From Pholiota molesta (Eukaryota > Basidiomycota > Agaricomycetes > Agaricales > Strophariaceae), in the NCBI GenBank assembly GCA_014925825.1, contig JACGCK010000368.1:1-32709 (forward strand): a stretch of DNA of 32,709 nucleotides. The letters are read 5' to 3'. The position numbers were made by a program, and so were the translations under genes. The notes under the pieces were generated by a model, which saw nothing but the letters and a program-made list of their open reading frames with translations, ran no database searches and was not told where the DNA came from. The stretch's first letter is position 1, and each line of letters opens with the position of its first letter. Below are positions 19,528 through 29,706 of the stretch, piece after piece.

Positions 19528-22328
19528 GTCTATATCTTGAGACCTCGTCCGATGTCTTTGCAGCTGACCTGTTCGCGAACGAACCACTTATTCTATGCTC
19601 CTACACCACCACTGCCCACCGTTTTTGCGTCGTTAGGCTTGCAGAACCAGGGGTGAAGGCATGGGGTGCATCTGTTCGAGGGGTCCTGAGTGGGGAATTT
19701 GTATGGTACATGAATGACGATATAGGAAAATTCGACGATGTGTGCTCACCTACAGCGCTGAAATTTTTATCATAGCGTCATGCTTGGACTTTCTCGACGA
19801 ATCGCCAGACAATGGTGTCCTGTGCCACACCTTGTCTGCTCGCTTCCGGTGCATGCTTGACTATGAAATTATGAGCTGACTATCTTCCCGACTAGACATA
19901 ATCCACTCACCAGTCAAGTTAACGAGTTAGTACAGGGCCATACTGACATTGACGATCGCGGCTCCAGACGATGTCGGTGCAGATATTGCGGGTGTCGGTA
20001 TCGGTAAACGTCAAGAGGGCGTCAGGACACAAGCCAGTAAGATATAGAAACTCTCAATTGGTATTCCCGTAGAACAAAGTGAAGGACGAGTCACCGCCGT
20101 CCATTCTGCTGCCGCTCTGCATTGTCATAGGGTGGTGGCGCATTGGAATGTTTGATCAACTGTCGGCTGGCTGGGATAACGTGATGACGTTATACAATCT
20201 TCGAGGCGGTATCGGGTTGAACTACGCCTCATCAACGACGTGACAGGGTACGGCGGGGCCAATGGCCTATTACAGTGATATCAATCGTAGATTTGGCCAA
20301 TATAGGACTAAGATTCGTTGGTTGGATTCATAGTGAGAAATGCGCAAATAACATACGGTTATGCCTCGTTCGCCTTAGCCAGTATGCATTCAACATTGAT
20401 GGAGGAAAAGCGAGTGTATATGTTGCTTAGGATAAGTGCGGAACCCAGAACAAACGTTCTCTCGGTCGCGAGCTTGGGTGTCTCTGGTTTTATTAGTCAA
20501 TTTTATAACTGAACGTTGAAACCAAATAACCGCGCACCTTGTTGTGAACCCTTGTGAGTAGCCCGTTTTAGTCCTAAGGCCCAAGGGCATCTGATATCGC
20601 GAAATATTCTTTCGTTTTCTTCGTTTGGGCAAGTCACTCGTCAGGCGCATCAGGCGTCTTCAGCTCCTTTGGCTTCGGCTATCGATGTAAAGGATGTTGG
20701 AGGTGGCGTGCGCACGTGTAATAGTAGTAGTAGAGTGGTGTATTTTCTGTGATACACTTTTCATGGATATCAGACCAATAAGGTGGGAGAGAAAGAGTAC
20801 GCATTTTGGTATAATTGCGTCGATTCTGGCAGCTCTAAGTCTTTCGGACATAGTTATGGAGCGCTTGAGCTAATATAAAATCACGCGATATTAGAGCATG
20901 AAGAGATTAATGAGAGTAGTCGATGGGAAATGCGAAATAAGAGTCCGTCGTTGTGGAAGGGAAGAGATGGAAGTGGTCAACAAGTGGTCAAGTCTGCAGA
21001 CAAACGCGTCCGTCAATTCAACGTTGAATTCCCACGGTCCATTGATTGTCCACAACCACCAGGTACTACTGACCGTCGCAAGCGTCTTCCAGCACGCAGA
21101 GCCACTACTAAGTTACCTATGGGACGCAAGAAAAATCGATCCCCACCGGCGCTTTTGGCGAGCCCTGCTCCGAGAGGCTCCGAGTCGACGATCAGGCGTA
21201 GGATTTCCACTAGGGGAATTGTTGTCAAATGGCGCGCAAGTACGCTCCTCGACACTTTGCCCTTCCAACCCGCTAATTTTATCCCGAATTGTGGATGGCC
21301 TTGCAGAAATTATTAACCAATATCGCGCGTTAATGCAATCCGCTACCAAATATATGACTGCTGAGCGCTGAAGAAGTGCGTACATCTTTTCTTTCTCCCT
21401 CGTTAATTTACTCAAGTCAATTGCAGCTCCTTTCTTCGACCGCTTGTATGCGATCCCAGCTGATAATCTGTATAGCTCATGGACAATATATCTCAGGCCA
21501 ACTTTGGGATGCATACATTGTACGTTTCTCATTTATTCGTTTGTCAATTACTGACTTCAACGTTTTTCTAACTCGGAACTTGCCAGACTTACCTCCCTAG
21601 ATATTTTTGGACGTTTACCTGCTCGAACGCTGGGTTTATTGCTGAATTATGATTCAGGCAAAGCAAAAGTAAGGCTTTCTCCCTTTCTGTTCTTTCCATC
21701 GCTCGTCGCTCGTCGAGTCATGTACCATATCCATTTTTCTTTTGTTTTCTCTGTTCCAGCCCACCAATTTCATTGTCACCAGGTACTATGGAGTTCCTTG
21801 TCCGATGCCGCGGACCGCCACGCTATAAGCACCCCTCGACCTTCTGGTATCTGTTACCCAGGCTTTACCAGCGTTGTCAGACAACTCGCTCATGCGCTCG
21901 CCCCGACGAAGTTGCGAGGCAAAGTGAAGATAAATTCCAAAGGAGTTCAATCATTTATTTTAATTTCTGATGAAGTCGACAAAACTTGGGTCAAATTTGG
22001 ACATGTAGAAACTTCAGGTATACAATGATAGCTACGTTATGGCTGCTGCAGCAATCCAGAGTACGCCGATTACGTCGAGCCAAGACATAGCACAAAAACA
22101 AAAGATAAAAGACGACAGGTCGTTGAGTCCGCCGTTGAGAGTAAAGTAGAATGCCAGGATATCTGGAAGTAAAGGGAAGTGCTGAGGAAACGTAAAGAAC
22201 TAAAGGAATTTTTTTTGTACATTTCTTAGAATTATATCTGGAAGAGCGAGGCAACTTTAAGCAATACCAAATTCAAACATATCAAAAAATAGAAAGCAGA
22301 GTAAGAAGGGTCGGAACCGTTTCTGAGT
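19528..22328. other. 2.8 kb without a confident gene; possible degraded or orphan coding pieces
   Basis: No known family is recognised. Three stretches look more coding than the rest. (1) 19512-19772 (+) is an open frame of about 86 codons (..DVFAADLFANEPLILCSY, then RFCVVRLAEPGVKAWG..) overlapping the end of the NLR-like gene in another frame. (2) About 20080-20240 (+) is open (..PPSILLPLCIVIGWWRIGMF..). (3) 21479-21519, 21587-21668 and 21760-21828 (+) join through good splice signals (GTACGT..GCCAG and GTAAGG..TCCAG) into a possible 63-aa protein beginning MDNISQANFGMH. These could be remnants of an older gene, a small orphan gene or UTR sequence. The long frames at 20898-21371 are not supported further. 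Confidence 0.3.
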
Positions 22329-22859
22329 TCAGAGAGCCTTCTGGGCTCGAAACACCGCTGTGGCCCACTCCTCATACGTGACGATGCCTTGCAGCTCTGC
22401 CTTCCGGAGGATTGAAATAATCCAGTCTTGGCAATTCCAAAGATTAGTTGATGCCAGTACAGGTTCATTCGCCGCAATTCTTTCGAGATCCTGTCGCGCG
22501 CGATAAGAGAGTTTCGCGATTAAAAATGTTTGGCTGCCGCTCCAAGATGCAAGGCTAAAGGATTTAGTTATGACGCCCCAGCTAGTCAGGTGGTTAATTC
22601 CGTATTCTTGGGACAAGCCAAACTTCCTAAAGACTGGAAACGAGTGGGTAGGCATTGCTGGGTTAGGGATGATTTGAGCCACATGCCAAGTAACCAGCCA
22701 GAACTTGTCCCGACTAGAAGGATTTCTAGTATCGGTGACGAGATGAATGTAGACGTCTTTCATATCATATGCATCCGGGTAAAGATAGCTTATATCGATG
22801 GGAGCAGGTCGTCCGAAAGGGCGTCCAAAGTTGGGAATGACCGCTGCTTGATTAGCCAT
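22329..22859 (-). CDS. WNCQDW-motif protein of unknown function, copy 1
   Basis: This single-exon 176-aa protein belongs to no family I can name. Start ATG 22859 (MANQAAVIPNFGRPFGRPAP) is preferred over the open frame that continues upstream to 23069, because the paralogue at 25789-26304 begins at the equivalent place (MSFPEPQILPNFGRPSGHFSP). Conserved blocks are FWLVTWHVAQI (His 59), LTSWGVITKS (92-100), LERIAANEPVLA (125-136) and LWNCQDWIISIL (Cys 143). It has no signal peptide or membrane segment. A His on a strand followed by an NC motif at a helix start recalls papain-like (PPPDE/LRAT-type) enzymes, but this is only inference from two motifs. It is downstream of, and on the same strand as, two phosphotransferase-like genes. 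Confidence 0.75.
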   Translation of the reverse strand: MANQAAVIPNFGRPFGRPAPIDISYLYPDAYDMKDVYIHLVTDTRNPSSRDKFWLVTWHVAQIIPNPAMPTHSFPVFRKFGLSQEYGINHLTSWGVITKSFSLASWSGSQTFLIAKLSYRARQDLERIAANEPVLASTNLWNCQDWIISILRKAELQGIVTYEEWATAVFRAQKAL

Positions 22860-23246
22860 TGCCAGATGCTGACGACAAAGCGACACAAGAAGAATTCGGT
22901 ATGCGGGAAGGACAGAGAGAGCTTCGAGAGCAAAAGCAACTTCATACGATAGGTTTATATAGGTTTTCCGATGAATAGCCATGTAGTGTGACGGAATAGT
23001 ACCATATAAATCTGAGATTCTATGTAGGTCACTGGCAGTTGATATAAACGACATCCACAAGCTGCGCACACTCTAACTGACTCCTCCGCCTCCTATAGTT
23101 ATTTCACACCGCTCAGCGCTGTTACTGGTAGTGATCAAATTTATCGGCGATCACATCTGAATTACGAGATTGCAAATTTGCACTGTGTGTCATACTATAC
23201 ATCTTGGAAACGGTATTCAAGATTGAAAATGACGCATAGTATGTTA
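22860..23246. other. Intergenic spacer between the WNCQDW gene copy 1 and kinase gene 1
   Basis: These 387 bp between tail-to-head genes on the minus strand should hold the promoter of copy 1 and the 3' end of kinase 1. The in-frame extension 22860-23069 is open but has no counterpart in the paralogue. Confidence 0.4.
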
Positions 23247-24221
23247 TTATACACTACTAATGCCAAGGTATGCGAGATCTAATTCGTACTGCAAAGGTTC
23301 TTCAAAGGCCGCATCCAGAATCTTCATATAAGTCGAAGAAAAATCTGTTTTCGGGCCAAATATGCTGTCAAGCGCCATCTGCCATGTTGTACTTCCTCTG
23401 GCAACACTGCGGGGAGGCAGGAGCTCCCAAAAATCCGGATACCAGCCGAATGTATCCCAGTCCACGATGCTGACTATCTTCCCGTCTCTGACGATGATGT
23501 TCGTCGAGTTTAGATCCCCATGTGAAAGAACGATCTCGGACGGATCTGCCCAAGGAAGCAATATTTCGAGTTTCGACCGCTTGATCCAGTACAAGTTGAA
23601 ATCTGCGACAGATTGAAATACGCTGGAGGGCGTCACATGGATATCCCAAAGGAGAGGGCTAAACCAGATGTTTTGGAACGGCTTGCTCTCCCATGTACCC
23701 AGGGTACTCGGCGGTACGAGAGGAATAGCCCGAAGTTGGTGTATGATATCTTTGAGTTGCCTAGCAATGTCTTCCACCTGTGCAAGTGAGTAATCAGAAT
23801 ACGACAGGTGAAGCTCCGTTCCATCAATATAATCCACCACAGTGTAGGATAGACCATCACGTTCGAAGACCATGCGAACTCGGGGAACAGGGATTTTCGT
23901 GCTGATGCGAATGAAGTCCATTATTCTAGCCTCTTCGAAGCCTCCACTAAGGCGCGGGCCACTAATTTTGACGAAATGGCCGTCCTCTAAATTATAACAA
24001 AAGTGAATTCCCAAACGCTTTTCTTTGCATGCAGCCAACTTGGCCATAATATCGAGTATGTGGGCTTCGCTAGGATTTAAAACCTCTGCAGGAAGAGAGT
24101 GCAAGGTATAGAGCTCATGATCATGTCCTAATTTTGAGCCGGAGCAGAATAAGCGAAAGCAAGTGGACACCAAAATATTCGCACCTTTGTCTCCCTCTCG
24201 AACGGTAACGGTTTCGGACAT
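23247..24221 (-). CDS. Aminoglycoside phosphotransferase (APH)-like kinase, copy 1
   Basis: This is a protein-kinase-fold phosphotransferase of the APH/choline-kinase type; the natural substrate is unknown and antibiotic resistance need not be its role. Exons in transcript order are 24221-24185 and 24127-23247, giving 305 aa. The 57-nt intron is proposed because the plus-strand relative at 28412 and copy 2 have an intron at the same place and phase (phase 1); here it is also open in frame. Motifs: FVKIS (Lys 66), FEEARIMDFIR (helix C), SHGDLNSTN (catalytic HGDLN 215-219), VDWDTFGWYPDFWE (metal-binding DWD 235-237). The lobes are joined by VVDYIDGTEL. All catalytic residues are present. It is one of three related genes in this cluster. 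Confidence 0.88.
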   Translation of the reverse strand: MSETVTVREGDKGANILVSTCFRLFCSGSKLGHDHELYTLHSLPAEVLNPSEAHILDIMAKLAACKEKRLGIHFCYNLEDGHFVKISGPRLSGGFEEARIMDFIRISTKIPVPRVRMVFERDGLSYTVVDYIDGTELHLSYSDYSLAQVEDIARQLKDIIHQLRAIPLVPPSTLGTWESKPFQNIWFSPLLWDIHVTPSSVFQSVADFNLYWIKRSKLEILLPWADPSEIVLSHGDLNSTNIIVRDGKIVSIVDWDTFGWYPDFWELLPPRSVARGSTTWQMALDSIFGPKTDFSSTYMKILDAAFEEPLQYELDLAYLGISSV

Positions 24222-24466
24222 GGTAGGAAGCTTCGTGTCGAAGGAGAGCGGCAAGTCCAAAAAACCACACAAATGATTTGTCTCGATAAGAAAAGCAGTC
24301 GATGGTCTCAACAGTCAAGCAGATGATGGATAAGGAACAAGAGCCGTGGGTGCGCTCTTGACATGATGCCGGCGGGCCGCAGACTCGCAGTACGCGTGCT
24401 TGAAGCGCGCAGTCTTGTGCAGTGCGGCAATGCATGAATGTAAATGTAGTTGTACAAACAGAAAAT

Positions 24467-25507
24467 TCAGTCATTTGACGGGAGCGTATCTACCGGTTTG
24501 GAGAAAGCGGAAATAAGGAGCTCCTTGTACAAAATATTTATCTCATCCTCCGGCCCAAATGTGCGATCCATTGTTTCCAGCCAGCTTTTTCCTCCTTTTA
24601 CCCAAATCCTTGGTGGGATGAGCTCCCAAAAATCTGGATACCACCCGAAGGTATCCCAATCTAAAACGGCCGCGATTTCCCCATTTTTGACAATAATATT
24701 GGCTCCATTGAGATCGCCATGTGCAAGGACAATCTGTATGCTAATACCCACATGCGGAGCAGCAATGATGTCAAGTTTTGAGCGCTTGATCCAGTAGTCG
24801 TTGTATTCAGCGACAGAATGGAACACACAAAAAGGAGTCACATTCCGATCCCAAGGGAGAGGTCGGAACCAGGTGTTTTTGAACGGCCTCCCGTCCCAGG
24901 TCCCTATGCCGCTTTGCTGCGGAATAGAGATAGCTCTAATCTGTCGGATGACGCCCGCGAGCTGGCTAGCGATATTCTGGAGATCTTCGGCGGAGTTCCC
25001 ATAGGATCTGCTGAGCCGCTCCCCGGGAACATAATCCATGACGTTGTAAACTTCTCCCGCCCTTTCAAAAACCATATGGACACGGGGGACAGGAATTTTG
25101 GTGTGGATGCGGATGAAATCCATGACGCGCGCTTCCGCGAGGCCCGTAGCATCGAGAGCATTGCTGACTTTGACATAACGGCCGTCGTTCAGATTATAGC
25201 AGGTGTGTATGGACGATGATGCCTCCTTGAGCGACATCACTTTCTGCATAACTTCGTTTACCTCTTGCTCGCTGGGGCTGGTAATGCCCGACGAGAGGCT
25301 ACGAAGGACGCGGGGTGTTGCTTGTGTTGTCTCTGTTGAATCTTGGCGGGCTTGCAACCTCAAATTAGTGTTTATGATATGATTGGACTCGGTGAATTAG
25401 CAATCACCTTTCAGAGATTCAGCGATTGACCAGGTGGGCGCGTCATAATGTTCCTTATCTGACGGTCTGTTGGATAGTGATAGGGAGTTGTCTGAAAGTA
25501 GCGTCAT
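24467..25507 (-). CDS. Aminoglycoside phosphotransferase (APH)-like kinase, copy 2
   Basis: Exons in transcript order are 25507-25408 and 25350-24467, giving 327 aa. The core from about residue 44 is certain. The first exon (MTLLSDNSLSLSNRP.., 33 aa) is inferred from a phase-1 donor GTGATT at 25407; the acceptor is 25351 or, 9 nt further on, 25342. Motifs: YVKVS, AEARVMDFIR, AHGDLNGANIIV (244-248 HGDLN) and LDWDTFGWYPDFWE (264-266 DWD). It aligns with copy 1 over nearly the full length and shares the phrases TKIPVPRV and YWIKRSKL, so the pair arose by tandem duplication. Upstream of the start, on its own strand, is a CT-rich tract (25650-25735). Substrate unknown. Confidence 0.85.
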
Positions 25508-25649
25508 GTGTGGTATTGGTAGGTAGAGAAGTATTTTGGGTTATTTATAGATTCTGGAGGCACATCAGACCTAGTCAAATCTTTACAAGGAGTAAAAGCG
25601 CGACAGGGTTAGACATGACTCAACCTTATTGTACAAAATTTTCACATAT

Positions 25650-25735
25650 AGTAAAAGCAAGTAGCAAAGCAAGCAAAGAAAACAAAGAAAGAAAAGAAAG
25701 CAAAGTGAAAGCGGAAAGCGAAAGAATCTGAAAGC
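25650..25735 (-). promoter_or_regulatory. CT-rich tract upstream of APH-like copy 2
   Basis: The plus strand is a run of AAAG/AAGC-type purine repeats, that is, pyrimidine-rich on the coding strand of the kinase, 140-230 bp before its start. Such tracts are common promoter elements in fungi. It may equally be a simple-sequence expansion. Confidence 0.35.
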
Positions 25736-25788
25736 GATGGGAGTTAGCGGAACTGTAAATGATCAAACATAGCTTCGTTTGAATGCTA

Positions 25789-26304
25789 TCACTCGTCAAA
25801 TCCTGCTTGAGCCTCCTCAACAACCCTCTTCCAAAGTTCATGTGAGAATAAGCCTTGGCTCTCTGCCTCGATCAAGACCAAAATCACCCAGTCCTGACAA
25901 TTCCATTCGCCATTCGGCGCCAAGACAGGCATGTCGCTCCCGATTTTTTCGAGTCTCTTTCGATCCTCTAAAGACATCCTAGGAACGAGGACGATTGAGC
26001 GGCTCGTCGAGGCTGTATCCGCGGATGCGCTCTTGGTCAGTGGTCCCCAGTTCGTAAGGTGCGGTACTTGAAGCTCTTGCACAATGTGCACGCGTCGCTG
26101 GATTGCATAGCCGTCCGACCAGCCAACAACCCAGCAGATAGTTCAGTGATTATAGCGCGCAATTCCAGTAGGTGACAGTGTCACTTGAAGTAGCACGTCT
26201 TTGGGCTCGTCCGTGTCTTTGAATATGTGATCGAGACTCACAGGACTAAAATGTCCTGATGGACGTCCGAAGTTTGGCAAGATTTGCGGTTCAGGAAAAG
26301 ACAT
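25789..26304 (-). pseudogene. WNCQDW-motif protein, copy 2, with in-frame TGA or a gained intron
   Basis: This paralogue of 22329-22859 is 172 codons end to end and collinear with copy 1: it starts MSFPEPQILPNFGRPSG, then TNWGPLTKS, LEKIGSDMPVLA and EWNCQDWVILVL. Codon 54 (26143-26145) is TGA. Sequence after it still resembles copy 1 (CWVVGW against FWLVTW), so the segment was once coding. Two readings are possible: a nonsense mutation, or an 87-nt intron (26184-26098, GTGACA..ATCCAG, with a CTGAAC branch-like site) that removes the TGA, keeps frame and gives a 142-aa protein. The His seen in copy 1 (WHVAQI) is not conserved; the Cys of WNCQDW is. Confidence 0.6.
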
Positions 26305-27748
26305 GGAGTAGATAATGACAAAGAAGCACGAGTGATAAGTATCCAGTATCCAGTGAATTTCCGAATTATTGAATGCGCCCAAAATGCGCCTCTACGAGCT
26401 GAATGTCGAATGTCGAGGTCGAATGATCAAAACTTGCGAAATTTGACTCCGGCTTGTGCACAATGTGCTTTGGAAGTGATGTGTCCAGCAAATAGAGCAG
26501 ATATCAAAAACTAAAGTAAAGGTCAGTGGCAGTTACAGATGATCGATGATCGATGAAACATGGCATGAGCGCTTGAGCCCACAGATCAATGATGATCGTG
26601 ATGGCAGTTTCCTTTCTGAGCCAATACGTGCATGTACTTTATGCTCTAAGAGTCAGGATTTGCTGGCCAGCACGATTCATGCCACGAATACATATGGATT
26701 TGAGGTACTAGGAGCTTTATTTACTACAGAACTATATTTACAAGCATTTTATAAATTGAGACGATATACAGATTTCGTAACATTCAGTCGTCAGAAAGAG
26801 TCCATAACCGAAACTTAGGCAATGACAAGTAGGAATATCGTGCTATCGTGCATTAAGAAATTGAGCCTAGATAACTGCCAGTGGAAAGCGATATATCTTG
26901 GGTTCCAGAATTCAGTGATTTATATAATTCAAGACGAGGATTAGGCTCAAGATGTGAGGCTTCCTGAGGACAGGCATGTATGGCTAAGCTATGTACTTGG
27001 TATTGTTAGATAGCTATTTTATATTACTATTTAGTGGTATAAGTCTCCGATGTGTCTGAGCAATGTACCACTAAGCAATCTGACTTTCAGGTAGTGAACG
27101 CGCACATACCGGGGACACGTGACCATAATAAACGCCCGAAGACAAGAGATTCAGAAACTACAAAACGGTTACACCTCAGGAAGAGCTGAGTTCTTGTACA
27201 TATACACATTAAAATAGATACATGACACTTTGAGTTTTTTTGAAGAAAGTTGGTTGACACAGCTGCTGCTACGATATGAATTAAGAATTGTGTTTCGGTT
27301 ATGTGACTTGACAGTCACAATCTAACGTCACATGGATAACGTCCGTTACTCTGGATACTGCCACTCATATCTCATTCAATATATCGTGAATGTATATTCT
27401 AAGACCCAGGTTTTATCCTTTCTAATGTTTTCTCTTACTCTGCTTATTTAGAGTGTTCTAGGTTAACAGCCGAAAGCAGAAAAGTAGCCCAGCCCAAGTT
27501 TTTTTGCAATTTTTTTGTTAGGCATCGCGCGCCGGTACAGTGGCTGTACACTTAGGCCGTTTATGTCACTCGTCGTCTCCAGCCGCGGCAGAGAACATCG
27601 CTCACGTTCGAACACAATTATCTTGCGCAGGATACATTCTACACCGAAATTTTATCTGTTAAATATTTTTTGGTTAAGGGCTTCAGACCCCGGTCCCCCC
27701 CCCCCCCTACCTCGTATGTCGGAAATTGCCGCTGCGTACCTCTTGATA
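26305..27748. other. 1.4 kb without a recognisable gene
   Basis: No open frame shows coding features. Minor structures: a stray half of the intron palindrome (ATCCAGTGAATTTCC near 26348), an inverted repeat TTAGTGGTA...TACCACTAA around 27030-27077, and a run of 13 C at 27695-27707 just before the MITE-like element. The open frame at 27515-27895 runs through that C tract and into the element, so it is not a gene. Confidence 0.4.
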
Positions 27749-27750
27749 TA

Positions 27751-28139
27751 CTGTACTATTTCGACCGATTGTTCACGCACTATGACACATGACATACATT
27801 GTTCATTAACAAGTTGTTCATACTTGGGAATGGTCCATGACGGAGAAATTTTTTGTTCATTTGGCATGACCAAAAGTTTTATTTATTGCAAATAATAATC
27901 AGTTCTGAGAGTAGTCTGACATGTTCCAGCTAATATGTAGCAATATATAGCACCCCTTGGTATCTACTGCGTACTTCAGGATAATTTGGCTGCTTCGGGA
28001 GAAAATTTGAAAATTGAGGTCGTCAATGACTTGATTTTGACATCGTTCACAACTCAAAATGACGCATGACAAAAGGTAATATTGTTCAGTTCACAAGTCC
28101 TTATGACACATGACTGAACGATCGGTCGAAATAGTACAG
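27751..28139. mobile_element. 389-bp MITE-like element with TA flanks
   Basis: Terminal inverted repeats CTGTACTATTTCGACCGAT (left from 27751; right ends at 28139) match over 19 bp, followed by T/C and then GTTCA in both. TA dinucleotides flank both ends (27749-27750 and 28140-28141), as expected for a Tc1/mariner-type TA target duplication. TGACACATGAC (left) and its inverted relatives, plus several GTTCA boxes, repeat inside. It has no coding capacity. It lies between the minus-strand cluster and the plus-strand kinase gene. Confidence 0.7.
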
Positions 28140-28411
28140 TACTAGTAGGCAAATCAGGGAAGCAGCACAGGCCAGAGCCAGCACTTGTTCATTTTCGGAG
28201 ACCCATCGATATCGGTGCCTGTAGAGGCCTGTAGGTGCCTGCCTGTTTTCATTGCATCCTCAATCTTCAGCGCTTCAGCCTCCATTTCACAGACGTCGAA
28301 AGTTATTTAGGCGTGCAAGTAATAGGCTAGAGCAAGCCCTGTCTTTTGGATCTCGGCACCCAGTCGTCAGCGATAACTTGTCTACTGTCCACTGTCACGG
28401 TTTTTTCATCA

Positions 28412-29397
28412 ATGCCACTCAATAACTTCGACAACTGCGGCATCGACGTGAATCCAACGCTTCAGACTGGAAGCGATCTTGTTGATAAAGCCCATCTTGG
28501 TAAGTAATGCTACAGTCATCCTCCTTTATAATCCTGGAATTATATTTACATGAATAAACAGTGCATCCCATTCACTCGCTTCCACATGGTGCGGTAAACC
28601 CTGATGCAACGAGCATCCTTGACGTTCTGGAGAAATTGGAGCGGTCTAGAAAAATGTGTTTCAACAGATACAGAAACTGGTACAATCTCCACGATGGACG
28701 TTGTCTCAAAATCACGGATCCTCGATCCGATAGAGGAATTGAAGAAGCACGCGTAATGGACTTCATTCGGACACATACAAGTATACCTGTACCTCAGATT
28801 CTTATGCTCTTCAGCGATGCGGAAGGACGGTATATGGTCATGGAGTATATTCCAGCACCCAGCCTTGAAAGTGTATACAACTCCTGCTCATTAGAGGAAC
28901 TTCAGGGAATCATCCAACAAATTGGCGATATCATTCAACAAATCAGGAGCCTTCCAATCCCACAACAAGACACCATAGGAGCTTGGCAAGGAAAGCCGTT
29001 CAATAACGTTATATTTGATCCCCTTCCTTGGGACAAGTATCCCCCATTAGCCAGCGCATTCAAGTCTGTGGCCGAATTCGATGCATTTTGGCTCAAGCGG
29101 TCAAAAATCGATATCTCTCTTCCTAGCCCCGCAGCTGCACGGATAGTCCTCTCGCACGGTGACTTGCATGGAGGCAACATCTTAGTCAAGGATGGTAAAG
29201 TGGTAGGAGTCGTAGACTGGGATACGTTCGGATGGTATCCAGAAATTTGGGAGGACCTAGCTGTTAGGGACAGTTTGCGAACAACTGGGCTTCTATGGTC
29301 TAAAGCCTTGGAAAGCGAGTTGGGACCCGAAGGCGAATTTCAACGTTGTTATCAGAAATTGATCCTCGAGTCCTACAGAGAGCCTGTTCGGTACTAA
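28412..29397 (+). CDS. Aminoglycoside phosphotransferase (APH)-like kinase, copy 3
   Basis: Exons 28412-28499 and 28562-29397 give 307 aa. The 62-nt phase-1 intron (GTAAGT..AACAG) precedes VHPIHSLPHGAVNPD, which aligns with copy 1 GHDHELYTLHSLPAEVLNPS and supports the intron in all three copies. Motifs: CLKIT, IEEARVMDFIRTHT (helix C), SHGDLHGGN (HGDLH 228-232, His in place of the Asn of the other copies) and VDWDTFGWYPEIWED (248-250 DWD). The catalytic set is complete. It is inverted relative to the other two and stands 2.1 kb away, with the MITE-like element between. Its stop is 309 bp from the convergent condensin gene. Substrate unknown. Confidence 0.92.
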
Positions 29398-29706
29398 ATC
29401 TGTCATGAATTTTGGCTCAAAAGTTCCGACTTCCTGACTTAGCCTGCCCCAGTATCGTCGTGGGATTGACTGTCATGTATTAATATTTCCCGTACTTCGA
29501 ATCTACAAGAATTTCGAGAAATGCCTTCGATTAAATTGAATTACTACATGATTGACAAAATAAATACAAACGAGTACAGTGAAGGAGACGACATAACAAT
29601 ACAACATATATACACCGCAGTGATGACAGGATTCAGTCGCTGTACATATCATCTTCAGGCGGAGGAGTCGCTGCCTTTTTCGTACGTGATGCTGAAATGG
29701 GACATT
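29398..29706. other. Intergenic region between convergent APH-like copy 3 and condensin subunit 1
   Basis: A 309-bp spacer between two stop codons; it should contain both 3' UTRs. Nothing else is recognised. The plus-strand open frame at 29521-29850 is antisense to the last condensin exon. Confidence 0.5.

Noticed and set aside
22860..23069. N-terminal extension of WNCQDW copy 1 (70 more codons)
   Set aside because: The frame is open by chance. The paralogue starts at the position equivalent to ATG 22859, and the extension lacks similarity to it.
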